From the NCBI GenBank assembly GCA_946402065.1, contig CAMIVR010000007.1, positions 1 through 64,000 of the forward strand: 64,000 nt of DNA. Direction: 5' to 3'. Origin of the DNA: an uncultured Brevibacillus sp. GTDB taxonomy: Bacteria > Bacillota > Bacilli > Brevibacillales > Brevibacillaceae. The stretch's first letter is position 1; the number at the start of each line of letters is the position of its first letter. Under the pieces are notes generated by a model. That model was not told the DNA's origin, made no database searches, and saw only the letters and a list, made by a program, of their open reading frames with translations. Below are positions 50,889 through 59,448 of the stretch, piece by piece. Position numbers and translations under genes: made by a program.

Positions 50889-51725
50889 ATGATCACGATC
50901 CGTTATTTACTGTTGCTGTGCGGTTCGCTTTGTCTGTTTGTAACGTTTTTTGCAATTTGTATGAACCTGGCGAGAAAGCTGCCGAAAAAGCTGTTTTTTC
51001 CTAAAACGCTGTGGAAAGCATGGAGCCAGGCCGTTGCGAAAAATGGTGGGGAAGGCTGGGACCGACTGTTAAAAGCAGCGGGACACCCGTTTCATTGGGG
51101 GCAAATCGAGTGGGTATCCTTGCAGTGGCTTATCGGCTTCGTCATTCTCGTCGTCATCTTGATTGTGACGCTGGTCAAGCGCGAAGGGGCATTTCCGTTT
51201 TTCAGCATTATCCTGCTTCCCACGATCGGTTATTTCCTGCCCTATTGCTTCTTAAGGTGGTGGAGCAATTATCGCGAAGAGGTGCTAAGCGTCGACATTG
51301 CCAGATTTATTAACCGCTACGTGAATTTACTTGAAAATCAGGTGCCGGGATATCTTGCGATGGAGAAAGCCGCCCGGCCCACACGGATGTTGAAACATTA
51401 CCTGCCGACGTTGTCCGAATGGAACAAGGACCGACTTGTCGCCTTGGAAACGTTCAAGAACCAGTTGGGCGTGGATGATGCCGTCATTCTCGTTTCCAAT
51501 ATTCGTACGATTGAGCAGCTGCCCAGTGAATTGGTGGGAGTAACCATGCAGCGCTTGGAGTGGACAGTGGACAATCGCCGCATGTTCCGGCATCGCAAAA
51601 AAATAAAATCACTTGGCATCGCCTACAGCATCATTGTTTATCCTACGTTTTACATTGGGTTAATCGTGGCGATGTTCCCGTGGTACAAGCTGCTAAGTGA
51701 GATTTTGGAAAGGTATTTGATGTAG
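50889..51725 (+). CDS. Cluster B: TadC-like platform protein
   Basis: Membrane protein; INRYVNLLENQVPGYLAMEKAAR...LPSELVGVTMQRLEWTVDNRRMF. Confidence 0.72.
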   Translation: MITIRYLLLLCGSLCLFVTFFAICMNLARKLPKKLFFPKTLWKAWSQAVAKNGGEGWDRLLKAAGHPFHWGQIEWVSLQWLIGFVILVVILIVTLVKREGAFPFFSIILLPTIGYFLPYCFLRWWSNYREEVLSVDIARFINRYVNLLENQVPGYLAMEKAARPTRMLKHYLPTLSEWNKDRLVALETFKNQLGVDDAVILVSNIRTIEQLPSELVGVTMQRLEWTVDNRRMFRHRKKIKSLGIAYSIIVYPTFYIGLIVAMFPWYKLLSEILERYLM

Positions 51726-51740
51726 AGAGGATAGTAGCCA

Positions 51741-51896
51741 ATGACTAAGCTTCTCGCAATTTTTGCCTGCTTGATATTTACCCTGGGAATCATCGTTGCC
51801 TGTATGGGTGAGATTAATCAAGCGATTGTCAAGAAGGATGGCCTGCGTGGCAAATCAATGCAGTGGATTGAACAAGCAATTCCAACAAAAAAGTAG
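51741..51896 (+). CDS. Cluster B: small membrane protein, 51 aa
   Basis: MTKLLAIFACLIFTLGIIVACMGEINQAIVKKDGLRGKSMQWIEQAIPTKK; not in supplied ORF list. Confidence 0.6.
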   Translation: MTKLLAIFACLIFTLGIIVACMGEINQAIVKKDGLRGKSMQWIEQAIPTKK

Positions 51897-51910
51897 GGAG
51901 TGGGCATAGC

Positions 51911-52117
51911 ATGTCAAAAATGTTCTTTATCTTTTTAGCGTGTGTCATGGTTCTGGGCATTGGGGTAAGCTCTTACGGAAACGAGCTGTCGCCATCGGCT
52001 ACTACAGCAGCAGAAAAGATCAACAACTCTGTTAGTTCATTAAATTACGATTCGACAAATGAAACGATTACGTTTAAAAATCACTCCGGGAATCCGTATA
52101 CGAATCCCTCTCGCTAA
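51911..52117 (+). CDS. Cluster B: small secreted/anchored protein, 68 aa
   Basis: MSKMFFIFLACVMVLGIGVSSYGNELSPSATTAAEKINNSV; ribosome-binding site GGGAGTGGG. Confidence 0.65.
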   Translation: MSKMFFIFLACVMVLGIGVSSYGNELSPSATTAAEKINNSVSSLNYDSTNETITFKNHSGNPYTNPSR

Positions 52118-52118
52118 A

Positions 52119-52262
52119 ATGAGTCATTTGTTAAGTTTTTTAGTCATTGTCGCATTCACGGGCATTGTATGTTCCTCACTGTGGGGTTCTGGTGTGGAAG
52201 AAAAATTGGCAGGAGGGCAAGAAGCTCGAATGCATAAGGTTACAACGGTTATTTTCCATTAA
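52119..52262 (+). CDS. Cluster B: small single-TM protein, possibly frameshifted
   Basis: MSHLLSFLVIVAFTGIVCSSLWGSGVEEKLAGGQEARMHKVTTVIFH; an adjacent frame continues NGYFPLTLTINVSSGMSSTLSDQLRTCLQQWASSL. Confidence 0.4.
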   Translation: MSHLLSFLVIVAFTGIVCSSLWGSGVEEKLAGGQEARMHKVTTVIFH

Positions 52263-52354
52263 CACTGACCATAAACGTATCATCTGGAATGTCGAGTACT
52301 TTGTCTGACCAATTACGGACATGCCTGCAACAATGGGCTTCCAGTCTTTGATCG

Positions 52355-52377
52355 CCCTACCTTTGCCAAAGGTAGGG
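52355..52377. repeat. Perfect palindrome, 11-bp arms with 1-nt centre
   Basis: CCCTACCTTTG-C-CAAAGGTAGGG. Confidence 0.8.
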
Positions 52378-52414
52378 ATAAGTACCTCTTTCAACGAAAT
52401 CCGGGGAGCAACCG

Positions 52415-52825
52415 ATGATTAAATTAAAAGTTTTTCTGATCTGCCTCAGCGTTCTGTTACTCGTGTTTGCTGCAATTACGTGTATGGAAACCTATTCGCT
52501 GGAGCGAGCCATTGCCAGAGGGTTCTTTTCTGATATGTTGGATGATATGCAGGATATCGGGTACTTGGACAACCATTTGCGTGACTACTACAGAGAGAAG
52601 ATGCAAGCGCTTGGATGGGAAAGTGAAACGGGGGATTTTTTTGCAGGGACAAAGCCCCTGGTACAAGGTGAGCGAGCTCGAAAGGAGCGGAACGAGACCA
52701 TAACGTTCATGCTTTCCGTACGGCCATCACGAGTGTCGCAATGGCTGCACATACTTACAACGGGCGATTCCGTCTTTCGCTTTTCCGGGACGCGCCCTTC
52801 CGAATATTTTGACCAAGGGTGGTAA
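52415..52825 (+). CDS. Cluster B: single-TM pseudopilin-like protein, 136 aa
   Basis: MIKLKVFLICLSVLLLVFAAITCMETYSLERAIARGFFSDML... Confidence 0.65.
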   Translation: MIKLKVFLICLSVLLLVFAAITCMETYSLERAIARGFFSDMLDDMQDIGYLDNHLRDYYREKMQALGWESETGDFFAGTKPLVQGERARKERNETITFMLSVRPSRVSQWLHILTTGDSVFRFSGTRPSEYFDQGW

Positions 52826-52827
52826 GG

Positions 52828-52980
52828 GTGAATAAACTAATCTCTGTCTTGGCACTGACGGTGATTGTTCTCCCACTGACAATTTCCGTTCTCTTTCAGG
52901 GACCGGACAATTTGCTGGACAGTGTCAATCTCTTTTTTAGCAGACTGCTAGAGGAAGCAAACAGGTTTGGGACGGTCTGA
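52828..52980 (+). CDS. Cluster B: 50-aa membrane protein
   Basis: GTG start: MNKLISVLALTVIVLPLTISVLFQGPDNLLDSVNLFFSRLLEEANRFGTV; stop overlaps next ATG. Confidence 0.6.
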   Translation: MNKLISVLALTVIVLPLTISVLFQGPDNLLDSVNLFFSRLLEEANRFGTV

Positions 52981-53399
52981 TGGGACAACTGATCACTACG
53001 ATTGTCTGTGTTCTGGTCCTGTTGATCGTGCCGTTGGGAGTTGTCCAAGTTCATACAGTCATGCAGATGCGCAGCGAATTGCTTGAGCTCAGTTTTTCTA
53101 CTGCCAAATTCATTAGCAATCGCGGTGGCACAAGCAGTGATGAGGTTCTTCTCGCCACAAAAGCGTTTATTCGCGATGAGTTGTCGCATAAAGCGTACCG
53201 GCTGGAAGAAAAGGATGTGCAGCTGGAGCTGGTTCGCACAAAAGCGCATGACAGTACACTCTGGAGCCATGAAGATGTCTTTCAGCTCAAGATGGAAATT
53301 CCTTATCCCGTTCTGACTACGCTGTTTTCCGAATGGCAGCATCCGATTGCCGTCAAGCGGACGGGAAGTATTAATACCATGGATTACGATTTGCGGTAA
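52980..53399 (+). CDS. Cluster B: single-TM pseudopilin-like protein, 139 aa
   Basis: MGQLITTIVCVLVLLIVPLGVVQVHTVMQMRSELLELSFSTAKFISNRGG. Confidence 0.7.
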   Translation: MGQLITTIVCVLVLLIVPLGVVQVHTVMQMRSELLELSFSTAKFISNRGGTSSDEVLLATKAFIRDELSHKAYRLEEKDVQLELVRTKAHDSTLWSHEDVFQLKMEIPYPVLTTLFSEWQHPIAVKRTGSINTMDYDLR

Positions 53400-53404
53400 G
53401 GAGG

Positions 53405-54009
53405 GGACAGATACGGGTGTCAATCTGCTAACAATCTCGACAGCGCTGTTCTTTCTCTTCATGGGACTGCTCGTTTTCGATGCTGATTTAACGATGCAGA
53501 AAAAACAAGAGGTCAAAGCTTTACTGGAGCTGGCTAATCATGAGGCCACCTGGGCCGTTGACCAGGCGATGAAAACAGAAGGCATCATTGAATTGACCGA
53601 GTCAGAAGCGATTAGCCGCTTCGCGCAAAGAATGGCTGACAACGGCGGATATCGGCAAGAAAACAACGCTTTTATCCCGGGAAAATCGAGTGTCACGACT
53701 GATCCGCTTGCGTTCCTTCATTATTACATTGATTTTCAGCAATGGCGCAAAGATACTCAACTGTCCCTGCGCTTTACAGGGGAGAAGCTGCTGCTTGATC
53801 AAGCCGCTGTCGGCAGTGTCATTCATCCTGCTGGCGGAGAACTAAAGATCACCGTAACGACTGAAACGGGTGAGCGGTTGACGCTTGCGCCAAAGCGATT
53901 GATCGGACCGTCACTCGTCGCAGTCGCATATGTGCACGATCGGCCCTTGACGCCATTGTTGACCGGCCATGCGTTCCCGGTCGTCAGCGTAGAAGAGCTC
54001 AAATGGTAA
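53405..54009 (+). CDS. Cluster B: TadF-like single-TM protein, start codon unclear
   Basis: GVNLLTISTALFFLFMGLLVFDADLTMQKKQEVKALLELANHEATWAVDQAM; strong AAGGAGGGG but no ATG/GTG/TTG in frame immediately after it. Confidence 0.6.
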
Positions 54010-54154
54010 TAGTTGTCTCAGCTATTTTAATTTTCGTATTATTTACAACCATGGGCTTACTCTGTTAATATAAGAGAAAGCGCTTTATGTGAATACGGTA
54101 GTCTAAGGTACCCTTTAGACATCCCGTAGGACACCCAAGTACTGCGCATAAGAA

Positions 54155-54517
54155 GTGAGGTTGCTGCTCTTGTACGACGCAGATACCATTTATGTCATAG
54201 GTGATGCACAAGCACCTACGAATAACCCGATTACCCAGCAGTTCAGTTCTTTTTTTATCGGATTGGTGATCGACACGACCAACAACAAGATTGTTGAAGC
54301 CAGTTGTTCTGCGACCATCCAGCTAACGGCAGATTTTATTCGCACATTGTTTGTACAACGCTCGATTTTTGCAACGGAAGAGATTGAAACTGATATTCGC
54401 TACCGTTATTTTGGCTCCTCGCAGAAGGCTTTGATCGTTGCCTTTAAGGATGCACAAAAAAAATACAAGCTGGCATTGACAGCCAGACAAAAGAAATCGA
54501 CCGAACTTATTGAATAA
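54155..54517 (+). CDS. DUF3870-like protein
   Basis: LYDADTIYVIGDAQAPTNNPITQQFSSFFIGLVIDTTNNKIVEASCSATIQLTADFIRTLF. Confidence 0.75.
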   Translation: MRLLLLYDADTIYVIGDAQAPTNNPITQQFSSFFIGLVIDTTNNKIVEASCSATIQLTADFIRTLFVQRSIFATEEIETDIRYRYFGSSQKALIVAFKDAQKKYKLALTARQKKSTELIE

Positions 54518-54557
54518 GCTGCTTTATTTATTCGTATGCTCGCCATACACGTAAATA

Positions 54558-54608
54558 AAACCCAGCAAATGCCAAGCCATTATTTGGTTTGTCTTTGCTG
54601 GGTTTTTT
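54558..54608 (+). terminator. Intrinsic terminator
   Basis: AAACCCAGCAAA...TTTGCTGGGTTTTTT. Confidence 0.85.
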
Positions 54609-54715
54609 GTATAGAAAAACAATTGGGCACCGCCTAAAATATTCAGTAACAGCGCCCGGTCCCGCACATAAATTTGAATAATCAGACAAAATCACGTACG
54701 AAAGGGGGAGGAAAT

Positions 54716-55648
54716 TTGTTACGATTTATTCTTCGCAGATTTATTGAGATGGTCGTTACGCTTTGGCTGATAGTCACTGCTACTTTTTTCCTCATGCACG
54801 CTGTTCCTGGGTCGCCATTCGACAAGGAAGGAAAGGCGCTCAATCCACAGGTGGAGCAAAATTTGAAAGCGTATTACAATCTGGATAAACCGCTGATCGT
54901 TCAGTACGGTATCTACCTGAAAAAGCTGGTGCAGTTCGATCTCGGACCGTCCACGTCCAACAGCTCGGATTCGGTGAACAAAATGATTGCCCGCGGTTTT
55001 CCCGTATCCTTCCAGCTCGGTATTGTGGCCATCCTGTTTTCCATCGTAACCGGAATCGCTCTCGGCGTGGTCGCTGCCCTCCGGCATAATAAACTCATTG
55101 ACTATGTTGCCATGATTATTGCTGTTATCGGCATCTCGGTTCCGAGCTTCGTCGTTGCCACGCTGTTGATCAAGTATTTGGCTGTAGAGTGGGGGCTTCT
55201 GCCTACCGCGACGTGGGGAAGCTGGAAGCATATCGTTATGCCAGCGCTCGCTCTGTCGTTCAGCCCCATTGCCATCATTGCACGCCTGACGCGCACCAAC
55301 ATGCTTGAAGTGCTGAATCAGGAATACATCGAAACGGCAAAAGCCAAGGGTCTGTCGCCCGTTTCCATTGTGATCAAACACGCTTTGCGCAATGCTGTTT
55401 TGCCGGTTATCACACTGCTTGGTGCGTTGGTAGCCAATGTCCTGACAGGCAGCTTCGTCATCGAGAAAATTTTTGCCGTTCCCGGCATGGGCAAATACTT
55501 TGTCGCAGGTATCAACAACCGCGATTACTCGGTCATCATGGGTACCACGGTCTTTTACAGCGCTCTGTTGATCTTTATGATGTTTGTCGTCGATGTCTTA
55601 TATGGAATTGTCGATCCACGTATTAAGTTTCATGGAAAGGAGAGCTAA
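54716..55648 (+). CDS. dppB: Dipeptide ABC transporter permease DppB
   Basis: LRFILRRFIEMVVTLWLIVTATFFLMHAVPGSPF; inner-membrane component signature. TTG start. Confidence 0.93.
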   Translation: MLRFILRRFIEMVVTLWLIVTATFFLMHAVPGSPFDKEGKALNPQVEQNLKAYYNLDKPLIVQYGIYLKKLVQFDLGPSTSNSSDSVNKMIARGFPVSFQLGIVAILFSIVTGIALGVVAALRHNKLIDYVAMIIAVIGISVPSFVVATLLIKYLAVEWGLLPTATWGSWKHIVMPALALSFSPIAIIARLTRTNMLEVLNQEYIETAKAKGLSPVSIVIKHALRNAVLPVITLLGALVANVLTGSFVIEKIFAVPGMGKYFVAGINNRDYSVIMGTTVFYSALLIFMMFVVDVLYGIVDPRIKFHGKES

Positions 55649-55650
55649 GG

Positions 55651-56568
55651 ATGATCGTTTCTGACGACTTGTTTACACCGATGCGCAAAGACGACCTGAA
55701 TGCGGAAGCGATTGTGCGGCCTCAGCTCACCTTTTGGCAAGGAGCATGGCTGCGCCTGAGGAAAAACAAGCTGGCTCTGCTCGGATTGGTAATCATCATT
55801 GTGTTGGGACTGTTGGCAATCGTGGCACCGATGGTTTCTTCCCACGAGTATTCCAAGCAATCCATTCTCAATAAAAACAAGCCGCCGTCAGCAGAATATT
55901 GGTTTGGTACCGATGACTTCGGGCGCGATGTGTTCGTCAGAACGTGGTACGGAGCGCGGATTTCCTTGTTCGTCGGATTAATGGCTGCACTGATTGACTT
56001 TTTTATTGGCGTTTTGTACGGAGGCATAGCGGGCTATGCCGGGGGCCGGGTCGATTCGATCATGATGAGGTTTGTCGACATCTTGTACGGCTTGCCGTAC
56101 CTCTTGATCGTCATCCTGCTCATGGTCGTAATGGGCTCCGGACTGTTGACGATTATCGTGGCGCTTAGTGCCACCGGTTGGATCGGCATGGCCCGAACCG
56201 TGCGCGGCCAGGTTTTGCAAATGAAAAACTCGGAATACGTCATGGCCGCGAAAACGATGGGCGCCAAACCGTTTTACATTATCCGCAAGCACCTGCTGCC
56301 CAATACGCTTGGTGTCATTATCGTCTACGTGACGCTGTCGGTTCCGACGGCGATCTTCTCGGAAGCGTTTCTCAGCTTCCTCGGATTAGGCGTCCAGGCG
56401 CCAATGGCGAGCTGGGGCGTCATGGCAAACGACGGGTTGCCGACCATTCTCTCCGGACACTGGTGGCGGTTGTTCTTCCCGGCGTTCTTTATCTCGTTGA
56501 CAATGCTGGCGTTTAACGTGCTCGGAGACGGATTGCGCGATGCGTTCGATCCGAAGCAAAGGGGGTAG
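55651..56568 (+). CDS. dppC: Dipeptide ABC transporter permease DppC
   Basis: WFGTDDFGRDVFVRTWYGARISLFVG; EAFLSFLGLGVQAPMASWG. Confidence 0.94.
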   Translation: MIVSDDLFTPMRKDDLNAEAIVRPQLTFWQGAWLRLRKNKLALLGLVIIIVLGLLAIVAPMVSSHEYSKQSILNKNKPPSAEYWFGTDDFGRDVFVRTWYGARISLFVGLMAALIDFFIGVLYGGIAGYAGGRVDSIMMRFVDILYGLPYLLIVILLMVVMGSGLLTIIVALSATGWIGMARTVRGQVLQMKNSEYVMAAKTMGAKPFYIIRKHLLPNTLGVIIVYVTLSVPTAIFSEAFLSFLGLGVQAPMASWGVMANDGLPTILSGHWWRLFFPAFFISLTMLAFNVLGDGLRDAFDPKQRG

Positions 56569-56573
56569 GCAGC

Positions 56574-57590
56574 GTGGATAAATTGCTGGAAGTAAACGAC
56601 CTGCATGTTACGTTCAAAGCCCATGGCGGGGAAATCAAGGCTGTCAGGGGAGTCAGTTTTGCGCTGAATCAAGGCGAGACGCTGGCAATCGTCGGTGAAT
56701 CGGGCTGTGGGAAAAGCGTTACGGCACGAAGCATCATGCGGCTAATCCCGGAGCAGATCGGTCGAATCAGCCAGGGATCCATTCGCTTGCGTGGAAAAGA
56801 GCTGGTAGACTTGCCGGAAAAAGAGATACGGGCGCTGAGGGGCTCGGAAATCTCGATGATTTTTCAGGATGCCATGACCTCGCTCAACCCGACGATCTCG
56901 ATCGGCGAGCAAATTATGGAAGGAATTATCCGGCACCAAAAAGTATCCCGCGGCGAGGCGAAGCGACAGGCAGTAGAGATTCTCCAGCTCGTCGGGATTG
57001 CCAATCCGGAAAGCCGGTTGAAACAATATGTACATCAGTTTAGCGGTGGGATGAGGCAGCGGATTATGATTGCGATCGCCCTCGTCTGCAAGCCATCGAT
57101 TCTCATCGCCGACGAACCGACAACCGCTTTGGACGTGACCATTCAGGCGCAAATCATTGACTTGTTTAAAACGATCCAACGCAAGACAGGTGTTTCCATC
57201 ATCATTATTACGCATGATTTGGGTGTCGTGGCCAAAATTGCCGACCGCGTCAATGTCATGTATGCCGGTAAAGTCGTAGAGTCAGGGCCGGTCAAGGACA
57301 TTTTCTACAATCCGCAGCATCCGTATACCAAAGGATTGCTGGCTTCCATGCCGCGCCTTGATGCCGATCGCAGCATCCCGCTCAGCCCGATTCCGGGTAC
57401 ACCGCCTGACTTGTTCGCACCACCGGCAGGCTGTGCATTTGCAGCGCGCTGTGACTATGCGCTTGAGGTATGCCGCAACCATCAACCAGCCGAGACCGAC
57501 GTCCATGCCAAGCATCAGGTCTCCTGTTGGCTGCAAGACCCGCGTGCTCAAAAGGCGCTGGCAGAAATGAAAACAGCTACCGGGATGTAA
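56574..57590 (+). CDS. dppD: Dipeptide ABC transporter ATPase DppD
   Basis: GESGCGKSVTARSIMRL; FSGGMRQRIMIAIAL; GTPPDLFAPPAGCAFAARC. Confidence 0.94.
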   Translation: MDKLLEVNDLHVTFKAHGGEIKAVRGVSFALNQGETLAIVGESGCGKSVTARSIMRLIPEQIGRISQGSIRLRGKELVDLPEKEIRALRGSEISMIFQDAMTSLNPTISIGEQIMEGIIRHQKVSRGEAKRQAVEILQLVGIANPESRLKQYVHQFSGGMRQRIMIAIALVCKPSILIADEPTTALDVTIQAQIIDLFKTIQRKTGVSIIIITHDLGVVAKIADRVNVMYAGKVVESGPVKDIFYNPQHPYTKGLLASMPRLDADRSIPLSPIPGTPPDLFAPPAGCAFAARCDYALEVCRNHQPAETDVHAKHQVSCWLQDPRAQKALAEMKTATGM

Positions 57591-57693
57591 GACCAAGCGT
57601 GACCAACCGTGGTATGAGAAGAGGATTGCCGCAATTCCAATCATGGCAGTCGTCTTATCACAATATACAAAGAGTATGAGGGGGAAAGAAGCA

Positions 57694-59364
57694 GTGAAAA
57701 AACTATCATCCATCTTGCTTTCTGCGTCTCTTGCTGTCACCATGCTGGTGACAGGCTGTTCTTCCAATGATCAAGGCGGCAGTTCAACGCAACAGCCGGA
57801 CAACAATCAGCAACAGGCAGGGACTCCAACTCCGGAAGACCAGCATTCCAAGCTGCTGCTGTTGAACAACATCAAGGAACCGACTTCGCTCGACCCGCCG
57901 ATCGGGTTTGACCAACCGTCCTATGACATTCTGAACAACCTGATGGAAGGCTTGACTCGTCTGGATAAAGACCAGAAGGTACAGCCGGCGATCGCAAAAG
58001 AATGGAAGATTTCACCTGATGGTCTGACGTACACCTTTACCCTGCGAGATGCAAAGTGGTCGAATGGCGACAACGTCACCGCGCAAGATTTCGAATATGC
58101 CTGGAAACGCATGCTTGATCCGAACTTGAAGCCTCAAGCGTCAGAAGCTGCACCACTGCTCTTTATCGTAGAGGGAGCAGAAGCGTATAACAGCGGCAAA
58201 GGCTCGGCAGATGATGTGAAAATCAAAGCAGTCGATGAAAAAACGCTGGAAGTGAAACTGGCCCAACCGGCTTCCTGGATGCTGCTGCTCGCCTCCAATC
58301 CGGCATTCTTCCCGGTAAACAAAGCAGTAGTGGAAAAAGACGCAAACTGGGCCGGAGAAGCCAAAACCTTCGTCGGCAACGGTCCGTTCAAGATTGCCGA
58401 GTGGACGCATGACAGCGAGCTTAAAATGGTCAAAAACGAAAATTACTGGGATGCCGCAAACGTGAAGCTGGAAGGTGCCGTCTGGAAAATGATCGACGAT
58501 GAGAATACCGAGTACCAAATGTTCCAAAATGGAGAATTGCACAGAACGACAACCGTTCCGGCTGACTTTGCCGACCAACTGTTCAAAGAGGGCAAAGTTA
58601 CGGTAAAAGACAGCGCAGGAACCGAGATGTACCGTTTCAACGTCACCAAAGAACCGTTTGACAATGCGAAGATTCGCAAGGCGTTCAGCCTGGCGATTGA
58701 CCGCCAAACGCTGGTCGATATGATTCTGATGCGCAAACAAAAGCCGGGCTCCGGATTCGTTTCCTTTGGGCTGCCGGACGCAAATGGCAACGGCGACTTC
58801 CGTCAAGTCGGCGGCGAACTGGTCAAATACGATCCGGACCAAGCCAAAAAGCTGCTGGAAGAAGGAATGAAAGAGAAAGGCTACAAACAGCTACCGGAAG
58901 TAACGCTGACGTACCGCAGTGGAACGAACTACGAAAAGACAGCCCAAGCGATTCAGGAAATGTGGAAACAAACATTGGGTGTCGACGTAAAATTGCAAAA
59001 GGTAGAGGGAAAAGTGCTGACCGATATGCAAAAGCAACTGCAATACCAAATCGCCCGTTCTTCTTGGCTGCCTGACTTCGGTGACGCGATCAACTTCCTG
59101 GACATCTTCCAAAGCAATAGCCCTGCCAACCGCACTGGCTGGAAAAATCCGGACTATGACAAGCTGATCCAAGCAGCCTACAAAGAAGCAGACGATGCGA
59201 AGCGTTACCAACTGATGCATGAGGCGGAAAAGCTGCTGATTGACCAGGCACCGATTGCACCACTCTACTTCTACAACAATTCCCTCCTGGAAAGCGACAA
59301 AGCGACAGGAGTGGTAAGCACACCACTGAGCTACTCTGATTTGCGGTTTGCTGAAGTAAAATAA
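57694..59364 (+). CDS. dppE: Oligopeptide/dipeptide-binding lipoprotein DppE
   Basis: Lipobox VTGCSS; SBP family 5 features. GTG 57694 preferred. Confidence 0.93.
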   Translation: MKKLSSILLSASLAVTMLVTGCSSNDQGGSSTQQPDNNQQQAGTPTPEDQHSKLLLLNNIKEPTSLDPPIGFDQPSYDILNNLMEGLTRLDKDQKVQPAIAKEWKISPDGLTYTFTLRDAKWSNGDNVTAQDFEYAWKRMLDPNLKPQASEAAPLLFIVEGAEAYNSGKGSADDVKIKAVDEKTLEVKLAQPASWMLLLASNPAFFPVNKAVVEKDANWAGEAKTFVGNGPFKIAEWTHDSELKMVKNENYWDAANVKLEGAVWKMIDDENTEYQMFQNGELHRTTTVPADFADQLFKEGKVTVKDSAGTEMYRFNVTKEPFDNAKIRKAFSLAIDRQTLVDMILMRKQKPGSGFVSFGLPDANGNGDFRQVGGELVKYDPDQAKKLLEEGMKEKGYKQLPEVTLTYRSGTNYEKTAQAIQEMWKQTLGVDVKLQKVEGKVLTDMQKQLQYQIARSSWLPDFGDAINFLDIFQSNSPANRTGWKNPDYDKLIQAAYKEADDAKRYQLMHEAEKLLIDQAPIAPLYFYNNSLLESDKATGVVSTPLSYSDLRFAEVK

Positions 59365-59448
59365 CGTGCAGGGGGTAGTCATTCGCCGTGTAGCGAATGA
59401 TTCTCCCCCTTTTTTTACCAACTTTCACAAGAAAATAGGTGAATCCGC

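Noticed and set aside
52176-52394. Minus-strand 72-aa ORF over the cluster B spacer
   Set aside because: No ribosome-binding site seen; it runs antisense to a co-directional operon and covers the palindrome. Kept only as part of the spacer anomaly.
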